Shown in pieces: positions 18,779-28,437 of a stretch of 64,000 bases of DNA. The notes beneath the pieces are model-generated. The model searched no databases, had not been told where the DNA came from, and worked only from the letters and a program-made list of their open reading frames with translations. A program made the translations under genes and the position numbers. Source of the stretch: Verrucomicrobiia bacterium (lineage in GTDB: Bacteria; Verrucomicrobiota; Verrucomicrobiia; JABWAM01); assembly GCA_020849895.1 (NCBI GenBank), contig JADZFN010000055.1, positions 1 through 64,000 of the forward strand. The letters run 5' to 3'. Positions within the stretch are counted from its first letter, which is position 1; every line of letters starts with the position of its first letter.

Positions 18779-19573
18779 ATGATCGTTCATCCTCACAAGT
18801 GGCGGATTGCCGTCTTGGCGGCGGCCCTGCTTTTTGTCGTCCAGCCTTCGCGTGGGCTGGTCATGGACTGGTCTTCGGTGTCGTGGACGCCGGGATCGCT
18901 CACGAACTCCTACGACATTGATTCCAACAATCCTGGCAACGACATCACCATTGCCTTCAGCGGCAACACTTGGGCGCTGACAAACTACTGGGGGGAAAAC
19001 TCGCCCTTTATCACGACCACCAATCAGGGCGGTTATCAAAACGATTCGGCGCTGATGTTTGCGATGGATTACACGGCCAAATACCAGGGGATCACGGTCA
19101 CCGTGACCTTCAACTACTCGAACGGAGTCTATCTCGACAGCTTTCAGCTCTTCGATATTGATCGCGGAGCGAGTGTCGGCGGCGGTCGGTATTACTGGAC
19201 CGACTGGATTCGAAATATCTGGGGGACGACGACGAACGGCACGATCGTTGCTGCCACGTTGACCAATCTGGGCACCTATGTGCAGCGAATCGGCACGGGC
19301 ACCAACGCGAGTCTGATCGGGACCGGTACCGCCAACAACACGTCCGATCAGGGCAACGCGACCATCGTCTTCAATCAAGTGGGGATCCAGTCCTTCCAAT
19401 ACACCTATACGACCTACTCCAATTCTCAGTCCAATCCGTCCGAGCAGCACGTCCAGCTTTACGACTTCAACTATCGTCCCGTTCCCGAGATCGGCGTGGC
19501 TTGGGCGCCGCTTGGGGTTCTCGCGGTCGGTCTGGCGGTCCATCAGTGGCGCCGCCGTCGCGCGGCGGCTTGA
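18779..19573 (+). CDS. Exported Asn/Thr/Gly-rich protein with a PEP-CTERM-like C-terminal sorting tail
   Basis: Signal peptide (RIAVLAAALLFVVQPSRG); C terminus VPEIGVAWAPLGVLAVGLAVHQWRRRRAAA = VPE motif + TM + Arg cluster. Confidence 0.72.
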   Translation: MIVHPHKWRIAVLAAALLFVVQPSRGLVMDWSSVSWTPGSLTNSYDIDSNNPGNDITIAFSGNTWALTNYWGENSPFITTTNQGGYQNDSALMFAMDYTAKYQGITVTVTFNYSNGVYLDSFQLFDIDRGASVGGGRYYWTDWIRNIWGTTTNGTIVAATLTNLGTYVQRIGTGTNASLIGTGTANNTSDQGNATIVFNQVGIQSFQYTYTTYSNSQSNPSEQHVQLYDFNYRPVPEIGVAWAPLGVLAVGLAVHQWRRRRAAA

Positions 19574-19648
19574 GATTTTCTTCGGGCGCAAGGGGCGACT
19601 TGTGGAGGAGGGCGTGAAGCGCCCCCGGGAGGGAGCGCTTCTTGGATT

Positions 19649-21385
19649 TCAACCGAAGAGGTTTCCCATGCGCCGGCCGAGGACGTGGTTGGCGAGGAAG
19701 AACGCCGCGAAGAGGAGGAGCATCCCGAGCACGCCGAGCGCGCTGGCGACAGCGCCTGCGCCCGGCTCGATCCGCCCCATGAGCGCCCAGATCGTTTTCG
19801 TGACCGGATAAAACTCTTCCTTCATCGCGAGGATGAGGCTGTCGCTCACCTCGAGGAAAGCGAAGGCAAAGGTCAGCGCCGCGCCCGCAATCACGTTCCC
19901 CCGCACGAGCGGCAGCACGATCCTCCGAACGGTCGCCGCCGGACCCGCTCCGAGGTTGCGCGACGCTTCTTCGAGCGAGACGCTCATCTGTCGCAGGCCT
20001 GCGTGGACCGAGCGCACGAGGAACGGCAGGCGCCGCACGCTGTAGCTGACCACGAGAAGCAGCATCGGATTCTCGCGCGGGTTCACCACGGCGCGGAGCC
20101 CGCTGAGATCGAACCCGCGCCACGAAGCCGGCACGTCGAACGCCATCACGTAGCCGAAGGCGAGCACGATGCCGGGAAGCGCGAGCGGGAGCACGGTAAG
20201 CGCGTCGAGCAGCGCCTTGCCCGCGAACTCCTTCCGCGCGAGCCACCAGGCGATCGTCACGCCCAGGCCCACGTCCACCAGCGCGGAGAGACTCGAATAA
20301 AAGAGGCTGTTGCGCAGGCCTGAAACGGTCTGCGGCAGGGTGAAGACCTCGCGGTAGGGTTCGAGCGTCCATCGTTCCGGCAGCGCGCTCATGAACCACC
20401 GGTCGCTCAGCGACTGGAGCAGCACGCTCGCGTGCGGGAGCAGCGCGAGGAAGCTGATGAGCGCCAGCCCGGCCGTCGCCGCCGCCAGCCCCCGGCCGCG
20501 CAGCGGTTCGAGGTCGTCGCGCGCGGAGGCCTTTCCCTGCGTCACGTAGTCCTGCCGTGCGAGGAGCCGCCGCGAGGCGAGGAAAAGGACCGTCGTCGTC
20601 GCGAGGACCACGATCACGAGGGCGTAACCGAAGGGGTTGAAGCCCGCTTCGGTGACCTTGTCGAAGATCTGGACGGCGACGACATTGGAGTAGCCGAAAA
20701 TGAGCGGCGTGCCGAGATCGGTGAACGCCCAGACGAAGACGAGGATCGCGCCTGCGAAAAATCCCGGCGCGAGGAGCGGCAGCGTCACCGTGCGGAAGAC
20801 GCGCCACGGTCCCGCGCCGAGGCCGCGCGCCGCTTCGCGCGCGGCGGGATTGATGTTCGCCATCGCGGCGGTCAGGTTCAGGAACAGGATCGGGAAGAGG
20901 TGGAGCGACTGCATCGCCACGATTCCCGCGAATCCTCCCGCGCCGAGCCAATCCACCGGGTGCGGGTCCGCGACGCCCGGTCCCACCAGGCCGAGCCAAT
21001 GGTTCAACGCGCCGAAGCGCGCGAAGATCTGCTGCACGCCGATGGCGCCGACGAACGGCGGCAGGATCAACGGGCCCATGAGAAGGGCCTGCCAGAACGT
21101 TTTGCCCGGGAAATCGCGCCGCGCGAAGAGTTGCGCCAGCGGCAACGAGATCGCCGTGCATACCGCGGTGCTGCATGCGGCCAGCGCGAGGCTGTTCAGC
21201 AGGCAGGCCCACATGAACGGGCTTTGCGCGAAGAGGCGGAAGAAGACCAGCGTGAACCGCATCCGCCCTTCCTGCTCGATCCAAACGCTCTCCCGCACCA
21301 CGTAGACCATCGGCCAGACGAGGAAGAGCGCGAGAAACGCGAACACCAGCGCCAGCGCCGTGCGGAATTTCCAGCGGTTCTTCAT
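19649..21385 (-). CDS. ABC transporter permease, double-length FbpB-type (Fe3+/polyamine-like)
   Basis: Two binding-protein-dependent permease halves, multiple TMs. Start M at 21385 (MKNRWKFRTALALVFAF), ATGA overlap with the upstream ATPase gene. Confidence 0.85.
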   Translation of the reverse strand: MKNRWKFRTALALVFAFLALFLVWPMVYVVRESVWIEQEGRMRFTLVFFRLFAQSPFMWACLLNSLALAACSTAVCTAISLPLAQLFARRDFPGKTFWQALLMGPLILPPFVGAIGVQQIFARFGALNHWLGLVGPGVADPHPVDWLGAGGFAGIVAMQSLHLFPILFLNLTAAMANINPAAREAARGLGAGPWRVFRTVTLPLLAPGFFAGAILVFVWAFTDLGTPLIFGYSNVVAVQIFDKVTEAGFNPFGYALVIVVLATTTVLFLASRRLLARQDYVTQGKASARDDLEPLRGRGLAAATAGLALISFLALLPHASVLLQSLSDRWFMSALPERWTLEPYREVFTLPQTVSGLRNSLFYSSLSALVDVGLGVTIAWWLARKEFAGKALLDALTVLPLALPGIVLAFGYVMAFDVPASWRGFDLSGLRAVVNPRENPMLLLVVSYSVRRLPFLVRSVHAGLRQMSVSLEEASRNLGAGPAATVRRIVLPLVRGNVIAGAALTFAFAFLEVSDSLILAMKEEFYPVTKTIWALMGRIEPGAGAVASALGVLGMLLLFAAFFLANHVLGRRMGNLFG

Positions 21386-22434
21386 CAGTCGGGAAGCGCC
21401 ACGGCGTCCGACGCGGCCACCGCGAGCCGCACCGCTTCGCCCGGGGCGCGGGCCTGCCGCGGATTGCTCTCGATCCACTGGATTTCGAGGCCGTCCGCGG
21501 TGCGCATGCGGAGCCTTTGCGTGGGGCCGCCGTATTGTGCGGAGGCGACGCGCATCTCGAACTCCCACCCTTCTCCGGCGCTGCCCTCGAGGCGAAGGGC
21601 GGCGGGGCGGAAACCGAGAAGCGCGGGATCTCCCGGCTTGAGCGACGGATGCCGATAGCCGGGGAACGCCTCGCCCCACGGGGTCGCCACTTTTCCGTCG
21701 GCCGAAACGACGCCGGAAATCCAGTTCATTGCGCCCATGAATTCCGCCACGAAACGGTCGCCCGGCTTCGTGTAGATCTCCCTCGGCGATCCCACCTGTC
21801 GCACCGTGCCGCGCTCCATCACCGCGATCCGCGTCGCGAGGGTCATCGCCTCTTCCTGATCGTGGGTGACGTAGATCGCGGTGAAAGGGCGGCGGCGGTG
21901 GATCTCGCGGAGTTCGTCGCGCATCTCGAGGCGCAGTTTTGCGTCGAGGTTGGAGAGCGGTTCGTCGAAGAGCAGCGCAGGCGGGTCCACGGCGAGCGCG
22001 CGGGAGATCGCCACCCGCTGTTGTTGTCCGCCGGAGAGCTGGTTGGGGGCGCGCGCCGCGTAATCGCCCATCCGCGTCGCCTCAAGCGCCTCGCCGACGC
22101 GCCGGCGGATTTCCCTTTCGGGCATCTTTTTGACGCGCAGGCCGTAGGCGACGTTCTCGAACACGCTCAGATGCGGCCAGAGCGCATAGCTCTGGAAGAC
22201 CATCGGCGTCTGCCGCGCTTCGGGAGGAAGGCCGTTCACGCGTTGTCCGTCGAAAAAAATCTCGCCCGAGTCGGATTCGGTGAACCCCGCGATCATCCGC
22301 AGGAGCGTCGTCTTTCCGCAGCCCGAAGGGCCAAGGAGGAAAAACATTTCCCCTTCCTCAACGACGAGGGAGACGCCGGCGATCACCGTCGTTCCTCCGA
22401 ACGATTTGCGAAGGTTCTGGGTCGTGATTCGCAT
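21385..22434 (-). CDS. ABC transporter ATP-binding protein (FbpC/PotA-like with TOBE-type C terminus)
   Basis: FLLGPSGCGKTTLLRMIAGF, LSGGQQQRVAISRALAVDPPALLFDEPLSNLDAKLR. Confidence 0.93.
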   Translation of the reverse strand: MRITTQNLRKSFGGTTVIAGVSLVVEEGEMFFLLGPSGCGKTTLLRMIAGFTESDSGEIFFDGQRVNGLPPEARQTPMVFQSYALWPHLSVFENVAYGLRVKKMPEREIRRRVGEALEATRMGDYAARAPNQLSGGQQQRVAISRALAVDPPALLFDEPLSNLDAKLRLEMRDELREIHRRRPFTAIYVTHDQEEAMTLATRIAVMERGTVRQVGSPREIYTKPGDRFVAEFMGAMNWISGVVSADGKVATPWGEAFPGYRHPSLKPGDPALLGFRPAALRLEGSAGEGWEFEMRVASAQYGGPTQRLRMRTADGLEIQWIESNPRQARAPGEAVRLAVAASDAVALPD

Positions 22435-22546
22435 GCCGGACCGCTCCCGACTACCACCCCGGCCCGTGGAGCGCAATCTCGCGAATGAGGCTTTTCCCCA
22501 AGCGGCGCTTGGGATAGCTTGGGCAATCCGTCGAGACGCCTCTTCC

Positions 22547-24523
22547 ATGCGCCCGTCGTTTTTTCAGTCCCTCGGATTTTCGCGTCCATCCCGTTTCGGC
22601 GGCGCCCGCGGAGCGTCGGAGAGCGCGTTCGGCTTGATTTTCTGGGAAAACGATGCGGCGAGCGGACGCTGCCTCGCCGTCAACGCGCACGCGGAAGCGG
22701 TCCTCGGCTATCCCGTCAACGCGTGGAAGGAGAGCCCGACTTTCTGGAGGGATCATCTCCATCCGGACGATCGCGAGACGACCGTGGCGTTTCGCGAGGC
22801 GGCGATCGCTGAGGGAAAACCGTTCCGTCAGGAGTACCGGATGCTGACCGCCCAGGGGCGTGTCGTCTGGCTCCGCGATTGCGCCCAGATCGTGGAAGGC
22901 GCGCGCGGCCGCCGCCTCGTGGTCGGAGTGTCCTTCGATGTGACCGAGCAACACGAAACGGAGGAGGCCCTCCGCGAATCCGTGCGCCGCTATCGGGAGA
23001 TGCTCGAAAACGCCCGCCTGATCGCTGTGAGCCTCGATCCGCAGGGCACGATCACCTTCTGCAATGATTTCCTGCTCGGTCTCACCGGATGGGAGCGTCG
23101 AGAGGTGATCGGGAGAGACTGGTTCGATCTCTTTGCACCGACGGAAGGGCGGGAGTCCCGCCGCCGGAGGTTCCTCGGTTGGATGCGCGACGGCAGCCTC
23201 CCGCTCCACGTCAAAACGGACCTCCTCACACGATCCGGTCGCCGGCGGATGATTGCGTGGAACCATGGAATCCTCCGGGATACGCGCGGCGGCATCAGCG
23301 GCTGCACCTCGATCGGCGAGGACGTCACCGAACGCAACGAACTCCAACTCCAGGTCATCCACGCACAGAAGATGGAAGCGCTCGGACGGATTACCGGCGG
23401 CGTGGCGCATGACTTCAATAACCTCCTCACCGCGATCTCGGGCTACAGCGAGCTGCTCCAGATGCGCCTCCCTGAGGGCGATTCTCAACGAAAGTTGGCC
23501 GAGGAGATCGAGAAGGTGGTGGACCGTGCTTCCGAACTCACCCGACGCCTGCTCGCTTTCAGCCGGAAGCAGCCCGGAAAACCGCGCCGGCTCAACCTCA
23601 ATGACATCGTCGCGAACATGGACGGCATGCTCCGCCGCGTGATCGGGGAAAACATCGCGCTTCGCGTCGTGTTCGACAAAGACCTCCACCTTGTGGAAGC
23701 CGATCCCGGACAGCTCGAGATGATGGTGATGAACTTTGCTGCGAACGCGCGCGACGCCATGCCCAAGGGCGGCACGCTGACCCTCGAAACCGCGAACCTG
23801 GACCGCGTGCAGGCCGGCGCCGTCGCCGCTTTGCGCAGTTTATCCTCGGGCGAGTGGGTGGCCCTGACGGTTCGGGATACGGGGATCGGCATGGATGAAA
23901 CCATGCTCTCCCGTATGTTCGAACCGTTTTTCACGACGAAAGAGATGGGCAAAGGCACCGGCTTGGGGCTCTCCACCATCTACGGAATCGTCCGCCAAAG
24001 CGGCGGTGCCATCGAGGTTCAAAGCCGTGTGGGCGAAGGCACAGAGTTTTGCGTTTACCTTCCGCAAGCGACGGGACCTCAAGAGCCCGAGAAAGCGGAG
24101 GAGACGCCGACGCGCGCCTCCCGCCGAGGCGGCGAAACCCTGCTCCTCGCCGAGGACGAATCTTCCGTGCGCGACCTCTTGACGAACGTTCTGACCTCCG
24201 AGGGATACCGCGTGATCCACGCGAACGACGGAAACGACGCCCTCGTCAAGGCGCGTAACGAGAAAGAAACGATCCATCTGCTCCTTACCGACATCGTGAT
24301 GCCCGGTTTATCGGGCGCCGATCTCGCGAAGCAGCTCGTCGCGGAACGTCCGAACCTTCGCGTGCTCTTCATGAGCGGGCATACGGGAGCGATCGCGATA
24401 AAACCCGATCTGCTCCCGGTGCCCAGCGCCTTTCTTCAGAAGCCCTTCTCGATGGCCACCCTTTTCCAAAGGGTGCGCGACCTGCTGGCGGAAGAGGCGG
24501 CGCCGCCGGCTAGACGGTCATGA
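22547..24523 (+). CDS. PAS-domain hybrid histidine kinase with C-terminal receiver
   Basis: Two PAS-like segments; GGVAHDFNNLLTAISGYSELL (H box); GTGLGLSTIYGIV (G box); LLLAEDESSVRDLL..LLLTDIVMPGLSG receiver. Confidence 0.92.
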   Translation: MRPSFFQSLGFSRPSRFGGARGASESAFGLIFWENDAASGRCLAVNAHAEAVLGYPVNAWKESPTFWRDHLHPDDRETTVAFREAAIAEGKPFRQEYRMLTAQGRVVWLRDCAQIVEGARGRRLVVGVSFDVTEQHETEEALRESVRRYREMLENARLIAVSLDPQGTITFCNDFLLGLTGWERREVIGRDWFDLFAPTEGRESRRRRFLGWMRDGSLPLHVKTDLLTRSGRRRMIAWNHGILRDTRGGISGCTSIGEDVTERNELQLQVIHAQKMEALGRITGGVAHDFNNLLTAISGYSELLQMRLPEGDSQRKLAEEIEKVVDRASELTRRLLAFSRKQPGKPRRLNLNDIVANMDGMLRRVIGENIALRVVFDKDLHLVEADPGQLEMMVMNFAANARDAMPKGGTLTLETANLDRVQAGAVAALRSLSSGEWVALTVRDTGIGMDETMLSRMFEPFFTTKEMGKGTGLGLSTIYGIVRQSGGAIEVQSRVGEGTEFCVYLPQATGPQEPEKAEETPTRASRRGGETLLLAEDESSVRDLLTNVLTSEGYRVIHANDGNDALVKARNEKETIHLLLTDIVMPGLSGADLAKQLVAERPNLRVLFMSGHTGAIAIKPDLLPVPSAFLQKPFSMATLFQRVRDLLAEEAAPPARRS

Positions 24524-25070
24524 TGTCTTTTTCCTTTGCCGCCAGGATTTTATCAATCTCCACGATGTACTGGTCCGTCAGTTTCTGAATCTCCGCCTCG
24601 CCGCGCTGGAGTTCGTCTTCGCCGATCTCGCTGCCTTTTTGAAGCTTCTTGACCGCGTCCATCGCGTCGCGGCGAACGTGGCGGACCGCCACGCGACCGT
24701 CCTCGGCCATTTTCTTGATGAGTTTGCCCAGCTCGCGGCGGCGTTCTTCGCTGAGCTCGGGGATCGGCAGGCGGATCACCTTGCCCTCCACGATCGGAGA
24801 GACGCCCAGCTTCGATTCGCGGATCGCCTTCTCAATTGCGGTGACGTTGCCCGGATCAAAAGCCTGCAGCACGATCAGCCGCGGTTCGGGCGTGGTGATT
24901 CCCGCGAGTTGTTTGAGGCTCATCTGAACGCCGTAGGCGTCCACCATGATGTTTTCCACGAGCGCGGAGGAGGCGCGCCCGGTGCGAATCGAGGAAAACT
25001 CGTGCTGCACCACCTCGGTGGTCTTCAGCATCTTTTCCTCGGCTTCCAAGAGCGCGTCGTCGAGTGCCAT
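24510..25070 (-). CDS. frr: Ribosome recycling factor
   Basis: FSSIRTGRASSALVENIMVDAYGVQMSLKQLAGITTPEPRLIVLQAFD; 186 aa. Confidence 0.96.
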   Translation of the reverse strand: MALDDALLEAEEKMLKTTEVVQHEFSSIRTGRASSALVENIMVDAYGVQMSLKQLAGITTPEPRLIVLQAFDPGNVTAIEKAIRESKLGVSPIVEGKVIRLPIPELSEERRRELGKLIKKMAEDGRVAVRHVRRDAMDAVKKLQKGSEIGEDELQRGEAEIQKLTDQYIVEIDKILAAKEKDIMTV

Positions 25071-25161
25071 GACAGTCTTTTAGCCCAAATCCTTCTTTCC
25101 GCGAGGAAATATTTTTGACTCCCCCGAAACCCCGAAGCATCCTGCCCGCGTCTTCAACACC

Positions 25162-26367
25162 ATGGAGTCCCTCCTCGCCACCCCTCTTAAGGCGCGCCAT
25201 GAGGCGTTCGGCGCGAAGATGGTCGAGTTCGGCGGCTGGTGGATGCCCATCCAGTATCGCGAAGGGATCGTCGCTGAACACCTCGCCACGCGCCGAGGCG
25301 CGGGCCTGTTCGACGTTTCCCATATGGGGCGTTTTAGCGTCTCCGGGGCAAACGCGCTCCCCTTCCTGCAGCACGCGCTTACGAACGACGCCTCAATCCT
25401 TCCCGTCGGCCGCGCCCAGTATACGATGATCCCGGACGACGCGGGCGGCGCCGTGGACGACGCCTATCTCTATCGCTTCCGCAAAGAGGCGTATCTCCTG
25501 GTCGTCAACGCCGCGAATCGTGCCAAGGATTGGGACTGCCTCACCGCACTCGCCGGCGCCTTCGGCCATGTGGAGTTGTGCGACGACTCCGCGAAAACGG
25601 CCATGCTGGCGCTGCAAGGGCCCGATTCCGAGAAGATCCTTGTCCGCCTGGTGAGCCGTGGGACGCTTCCCGAACCTCGGCGCAATGCCGTGGGTGAGGT
25701 GCGTTTGCTGGACTTTCCGGTTGCTGTCGCGCGCACCGGATATACGGGCGAACCGCTCGGATTTGAGCTTCTCGTCCCCGCGGAAGGCGCCGTCGTCCTT
25801 TGGGACCGCCTCCTCGAGGAAGGCGCCGCGCCGGTCGGCCTGGGCGCCCGCGACACGCTTCGCCTCGAAGCAGGGCTCCCGCTTTACGGCCACGAGCTTG
25901 GGACGGGCCCCGACGGGCAGCCGATCCCGATCTTTGCGTGTCCGCTTGCCCGTTTCGCGGTCAGCCTCGCGCCCGCCAAAGGGGATTTCATCGGCCGCGC
26001 CGCGCTCTCCCGCCAGCGGGAAGCGCAAGATCTCCTCCTCGCGGGCGATTTCTCGCGCCTCACGGACCTTCCGCGGCGCCTCGTGTCCTTGACGCTCGAA
26101 GGGCAGGGCATCGCCCGCGCCGGCGCGCCGGTGTTTCATCAGGAGTCGGCGGCCGGGTGGGTCACGAGCGGAACCATGGTCCCTTACGCGGCGCCAGGCA
26201 AACCCGGCGCCCACATGTTCCGCCCGCTCGCTCTGGCGCTCGTGGACAGCCGCCTTCGCGAGAACGACACGGTCGAGATCGAGGTGCGCGGAAAACGATT
26301 GTCCGCTCGTCTTGTGCGTCGCCATTTGGACTCTCGCACTCCACCTTTTTCCAAACCTCTTTTGTAA
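25162..26367 (+). CDS. gcvT: Glycine cleavage system T protein (aminomethyltransferase)
   Basis: TPLKARHEAFGAKMVEFGGWWMPIQYREGIVAEHLATRRGAGLFDVSHMG. Confidence 0.96.
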   Translation: MESLLATPLKARHEAFGAKMVEFGGWWMPIQYREGIVAEHLATRRGAGLFDVSHMGRFSVSGANALPFLQHALTNDASILPVGRAQYTMIPDDAGGAVDDAYLYRFRKEAYLLVVNAANRAKDWDCLTALAGAFGHVELCDDSAKTAMLALQGPDSEKILVRLVSRGTLPEPRRNAVGEVRLLDFPVAVARTGYTGEPLGFELLVPAEGAVVLWDRLLEEGAAPVGLGARDTLRLEAGLPLYGHELGTGPDGQPIPIFACPLARFAVSLAPAKGDFIGRAALSRQREAQDLLLAGDFSRLTDLPRRLVSLTLEGQGIARAGAPVFHQESAAGWVTSGTMVPYAAPGKPGAHMFRPLALALVDSRLRENDTVEIEVRGKRLSARLVRRHLDSRTPPFSKPLL

Positions 26368-26390
26368 AATTGCGGAATTTCCGCTACATC
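26362..26390 (+). promoter_or_regulatory. Predicted internal promoter TTGTAA-N17-TACATC upstream of gcvH
   Basis: Motif read directly from the gcvT-gcvH gap. Confidence 0.4.
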
Positions 26391-26447
26391 GAAGACGACT
26401 TTTTCCTTCAACCGATTCAACCTTCCACCCTGCGAAACCAAACTCCG

Positions 26448-26840
26448 ATGATTCTCGAAAATCTCAAGTACTCGAAAACGCACGAATGGGTTCGCCTCGA
26501 CGAGGGAAACTTCGCGGTCATGGGAATCACGGATTACGCCGTCCAACAACTGGGTGACATTGTTTTTCTCGATCTTCCCAAGATTGGTGCGAAGGTGACC
26601 GAAGGCCAACCTCTCGGCGTCATCGAATCCGTCAAGGCCGCTGTGGACCTCTACTCGCCGGTGACGGGCGAGGTCGTGGAGGTCAACGCTCCGCTGGCAA
26701 ACGACTTCGAGACGCTCGCCAAGGACCCCTACAGCGCGGGCTGGATGGCGAAGATCCGAGTCGCCGGCGCCGACGCCCTGAAACATCTGCTCTCCGCCGC
26801 GGAATATCAGAAACTCGCGGAAGGCGAAGCGAAGCCCTAG
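26448..26840 (+). CDS. gcvH: Glycine cleavage system H protein
   Basis: LKYSKTHEWVRLDEGNFAVMGITDYAVQQLGDIVFLDLPKIG..GVIESVKAAVDLYSPVTGEVVEVN lipoyl site. Confidence 0.97.
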   Translation: MILENLKYSKTHEWVRLDEGNFAVMGITDYAVQQLGDIVFLDLPKIGAKVTEGQPLGVIESVKAAVDLYSPVTGEVVEVNAPLANDFETLAKDPYSAGWMAKIRVAGADALKHLLSAAEYQKLAEGEAKP

Positions 26841-26892
26841 AGGAAGGTTTCCGGGTTCCACTCTCGGAACCGCTGGGTCTTTCCAACCGCTC

Positions 26893-28224
26893 ATGCCCTA
26901 CATCGCGAACACGCCGGAGCAGCAAACCGAGATGCTCCGCGCCATCGGCACGGACCTCGAAGGCCTCTTTGCGGACATTCCCTCCGCGCTCCGTTGCGCC
27001 GGGCTGAAGGTGGCGTCGGGGCTGCCGGAGCAGGACGTCCGCCGTCGCATGGCCGTCGTCGCGGACCGAAACCGCGCGGACCTCGTCGGGTTTCTTGGCG
27101 GAGGTTTTTACGATCACTTCGTTCCGGCGGCGGTCTCCGCGATCGTTTCCCGGAGCGAGTTCGCCACCTCGTACACTCCGTATCAGCCTGAGATTTCACA
27201 GGGGGTGCTTCAGGCGATCTATGAGTATCAGTCGGCGATTTGCCGCCTCACGGGGATGGAGGTTTCCAACGCCAGCCTCTACGACGGCGGCACGGCGCTT
27301 TACGAGGCGATCATGATGGCGTTGCGCGTCACGGGACGCCGCCGGGTGGTGGTGGACGATTCGGTCAGTCCGATCTATCGCACCATGGTGCGCACCTATA
27401 CGCGCAACCTCGGCATCGAACTGGTCGAAACCTCCTCGCGTATCGGGCTTGCAGACCGCGAGGCCCTCGCGCGGGTGATCAACGACCAAACCGCCGCCGT
27501 GGCGGTGCAGAACCCGAACTTCTTCGGCTGCCTCGATGATTTCTCCGATGTGGCGGAGCTGGCCCATCGGCACGGCGCGCTGCTCATCGCCTCCGCCTAC
27601 CCGGTTTCGCTCGGCATCGTGAAGACGCCGGGCGCGATGGGCGCCGACCTCGTGGTCGGCGAAGGGCAGAGCCTCGGCATGCCTCTTTCCTTCGGCGGCC
27701 CGTATCTCGGCTTCATGGCCGCGCGGAAGGAGCATGTCCGCAAGATGCCGGGACGCATCGCCGGCCGCACGGTGGACGCCCAGGGACGCCAGGGATTCGT
27801 CCTCACGCTCCAGGCCCGCGAGCAGCACATTCGCCGAGAGAAAGCCACGTCGAACATCTGCACGAATCAGGGGCTTTGCGCCCTGACGGCGCTGGTCTTC
27901 ATGAGCCTTCTCGGCAAGCAAGGGTTTCGCGAGCTCGCCCTCTCCTGCGCCGAGAAGGCTTCCTATGCGGCGCAGCGCCTTCAGGCGATTCCGGAAGTCC
28001 GAATGCGTTTTGGGAAACGATGGTTCTTCAACGAGTTCGTCCTGGAACTCCCCGTCGCGGCCGACCGCGTCATCCGCCGCCTGCTCGAAAAAGGTTTCGC
28101 CGCGGGTTTCCCACTGGGGCGCTACTATCCGCATATGGAGAAGAGCCTCCTCGTCGCCGTCACCGAGAAGCGCACGAAGGAAGAAATTGACCTCTTCGCC
28201 CACACGCTGGAGGTTTCTTTGTGA
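26893..28224 (+). CDS. gcvPA: Glycine dehydrogenase subunit 1 (P protein alpha)
   Basis: PYIANTPEQQTEMLRAIG..YTPYQPEISQGVLQAIYEYQSAICRLTGMEVSNASLYDGGTALYEA. Confidence 0.96.
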   Translation: MPYIANTPEQQTEMLRAIGTDLEGLFADIPSALRCAGLKVASGLPEQDVRRRMAVVADRNRADLVGFLGGGFYDHFVPAAVSAIVSRSEFATSYTPYQPEISQGVLQAIYEYQSAICRLTGMEVSNASLYDGGTALYEAIMMALRVTGRRRVVVDDSVSPIYRTMVRTYTRNLGIELVETSSRIGLADREALARVINDQTAAVAVQNPNFFGCLDDFSDVAELAHRHGALLIASAYPVSLGIVKTPGAMGADLVVGEGQSLGMPLSFGGPYLGFMAARKEHVRKMPGRIAGRTVDAQGRQGFVLTLQAREQHIRREKATSNICTNQGLCALTALVFMSLLGKQGFRELALSCAEKASYAAQRLQAIPEVRMRFGKRWFFNEFVLELPVAADRVIRRLLEKGFAAGFPLGRYYPHMEKSLLVAVTEKRTKEEIDLFAHTLEVSL

Positions 28225-28270
28225 GAAGGCGGGAGGATCCCACGGTTCACGGTTCGAAGGCGGACACGAG

Positions 28271-28423
28271 ATGAGAAAAGAATGGATCGAAAACCTTCGT
28301 GAGGTCTTGAACGACGGATGTGGCGGCAAGGGAGAGTTTCAAAAAATGTACGAACCGACCCATCGAATTCGAAAACAAGGAGACGCCCAGCCCAAGCTCG
28401 CGTCGAATCCTCCTCCTCGTTGA
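28271..28423 (+). CDS. Possible small ORF (50 aa) in the gcvPA-gcvPB gap
   Basis: MRKEWIENLREVLNDGCGGKGEFQKMYEPTHRIRKQGDAQPKLASNPPPR*; no family recognised. Confidence 0.2.
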   Translation: MRKEWIENLREVLNDGCGGKGEFQKMYEPTHRIRKQGDAQPKLASNPPPR

Positions 28424-28437
28424 ATCCCGGCTTTCCC

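Noticed and set aside
25071-25161. Possible glycine riboswitch upstream of gcvT
   Set aside because: The available 91-nt region is too short and shows no recognisable aptamer features; only a plausible promoter (TTGACT-N17-CATCCT) is visible.
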